Shown one piece after another: positions 5,355 through 5,524 of a DNA stretch of 5,524 nt (the stretch's first letter is position 1; each line of letters opens with the position of its first letter). The notes under the pieces were generated by a model. The model did no database searches. It saw only the letters and a list, made by a program, of their open reading frames with translations, and was not told the DNA's origin. The position numbers were made by a program, and so were the translations under genes. This stretch comes from Sulfurospirillum arcachonense. GTDB lineage: Bacteria; Campylobacterota; Campylobacteria; Campylobacterales; Sulfurospirillaceae. Location of the stretch: assembly GCA_015662785.1 (NCBI GenBank), contig DQTM01000187.1:1-5524 (forward strand), given 5' to 3'.

Positions 5355-5524
5355 TTCTTTAAAAGAATAGAAAGTTCATTATTGAAGTCTTTCTTTTCAA
5401 CTTCTTCCAAAGAAGAAATTTTCTTGTTTAATTTTAAAAGTTTACTCTTAATCTCTTTTATCACATTTTCCTCCTCTAACTTTTCTTTTTTATACAAAGT
5501 CTTCATAAAATAGTTTTTAGCATC
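5342..5524 (-). CDS. C-terminal part of a minus-strand gene, coiled-coil-like, product unknown (partial)
   Basis: From the window edge the minus strand is open for 60 codons to TAA at 5342-5344. The peptide is rich in K, E, L and I with heptad-like spacing in its middle (KEIKSKLLKLNKKISSLEE), so it is probably a helical or coiled-coil tail, ending LSILLKKYKI. Such tails occur in recombinases, restriction and SMC-like proteins and many others, so I do not name a function. The gene starts outside the window. It points towards the ATPase cluster but is separated from it by a strong hairpin and about 254 bp, so co-transcription with ATPase 3 is unlikely. Confidence 0.75.
   Translation of the reverse strand, partial: DAKNYFMKTLYKKEKLEEENVIKEIKSKLLKLNKKISSLEEVEKKDFNNELSILLKKYKI

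Noticed and set aside
1..5524. Mobile element or CRISPR explanation for the repeats
   Set aside because: No transposase, integrase or relaxase frame, no terminal inverted repeats with a target-site duplication, and no regularly spaced repeats with unique spacers are present in the window.

Overview
The window is strongly AT-rich. Its three complete genes all lie on the minus strand and encode the same kind of protein: an archaeal-type P-loop ATPase (PF01637/COG1672-like) followed by a winged helix and a DUF234-type PD-(D/E)XK nuclease-like domain. Clear Shine-Dalgarno sequences precede all three starts, and the base composition is very low in GC. This suggests a low-GC bacterium such as a Campylobacterota member (Arcobacter or Sulfurimonas type), although a low-GC Firmicute or Fusobacterium cannot be excluded. 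No rRNA, tRNA, CRISPR array, transposase or integrase is visible.

Layout from left to right: the 3' tail of a plus-strand gene (2-85) converges on ATPase 1 (129-1553, minus). A 309-bp gap (1554-1862) holds a sigma70-like promoter for ATPase 1, an unexplained plus-strand open frame and a strong plus-strand terminator-like palindrome. ATPase 2 (1863-3347, minus) follows. Next is a 255-bp gap with repeated TTATATCA-type motifs and a doubtful 36-residue plus-strand ORF. ATPase 3 (3603-5087, minus) follows. The last gap (5088-5341) has an inverted repeat, a TATAAT box, a possible gene remnant and a long hairpin. The window ends in the coiled-coil-like C-terminus of another minus-strand gene (5342-5524).

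ATPases 2 and 3 are both 494 residues, align without a gap, and are about two thirds identical by hand count (about 325 of 494). They are therefore a tandem duplicate pair. ATPase 1 (474 residues) is a more distant relative. Gaps of 255-309 bp, private ribosome binding sites and private upstream motifs suggest three separately transcribed units rather than one operon.

The shared design (ATP switch, DNA-binding-like winged helix, nuclease-like core) and the tandem amplification fit an accessory locus, such as a defence-type or selfish nuclease array. That role is inference; nothing in the window proves it. Within the duplicate pair, sequence change is concentrated in the winged helix and in the loop carrying the presumed arginine finger, while the Walker motifs and nuclease core are nearly unchanged. 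This is what diversification of specificity would look like.
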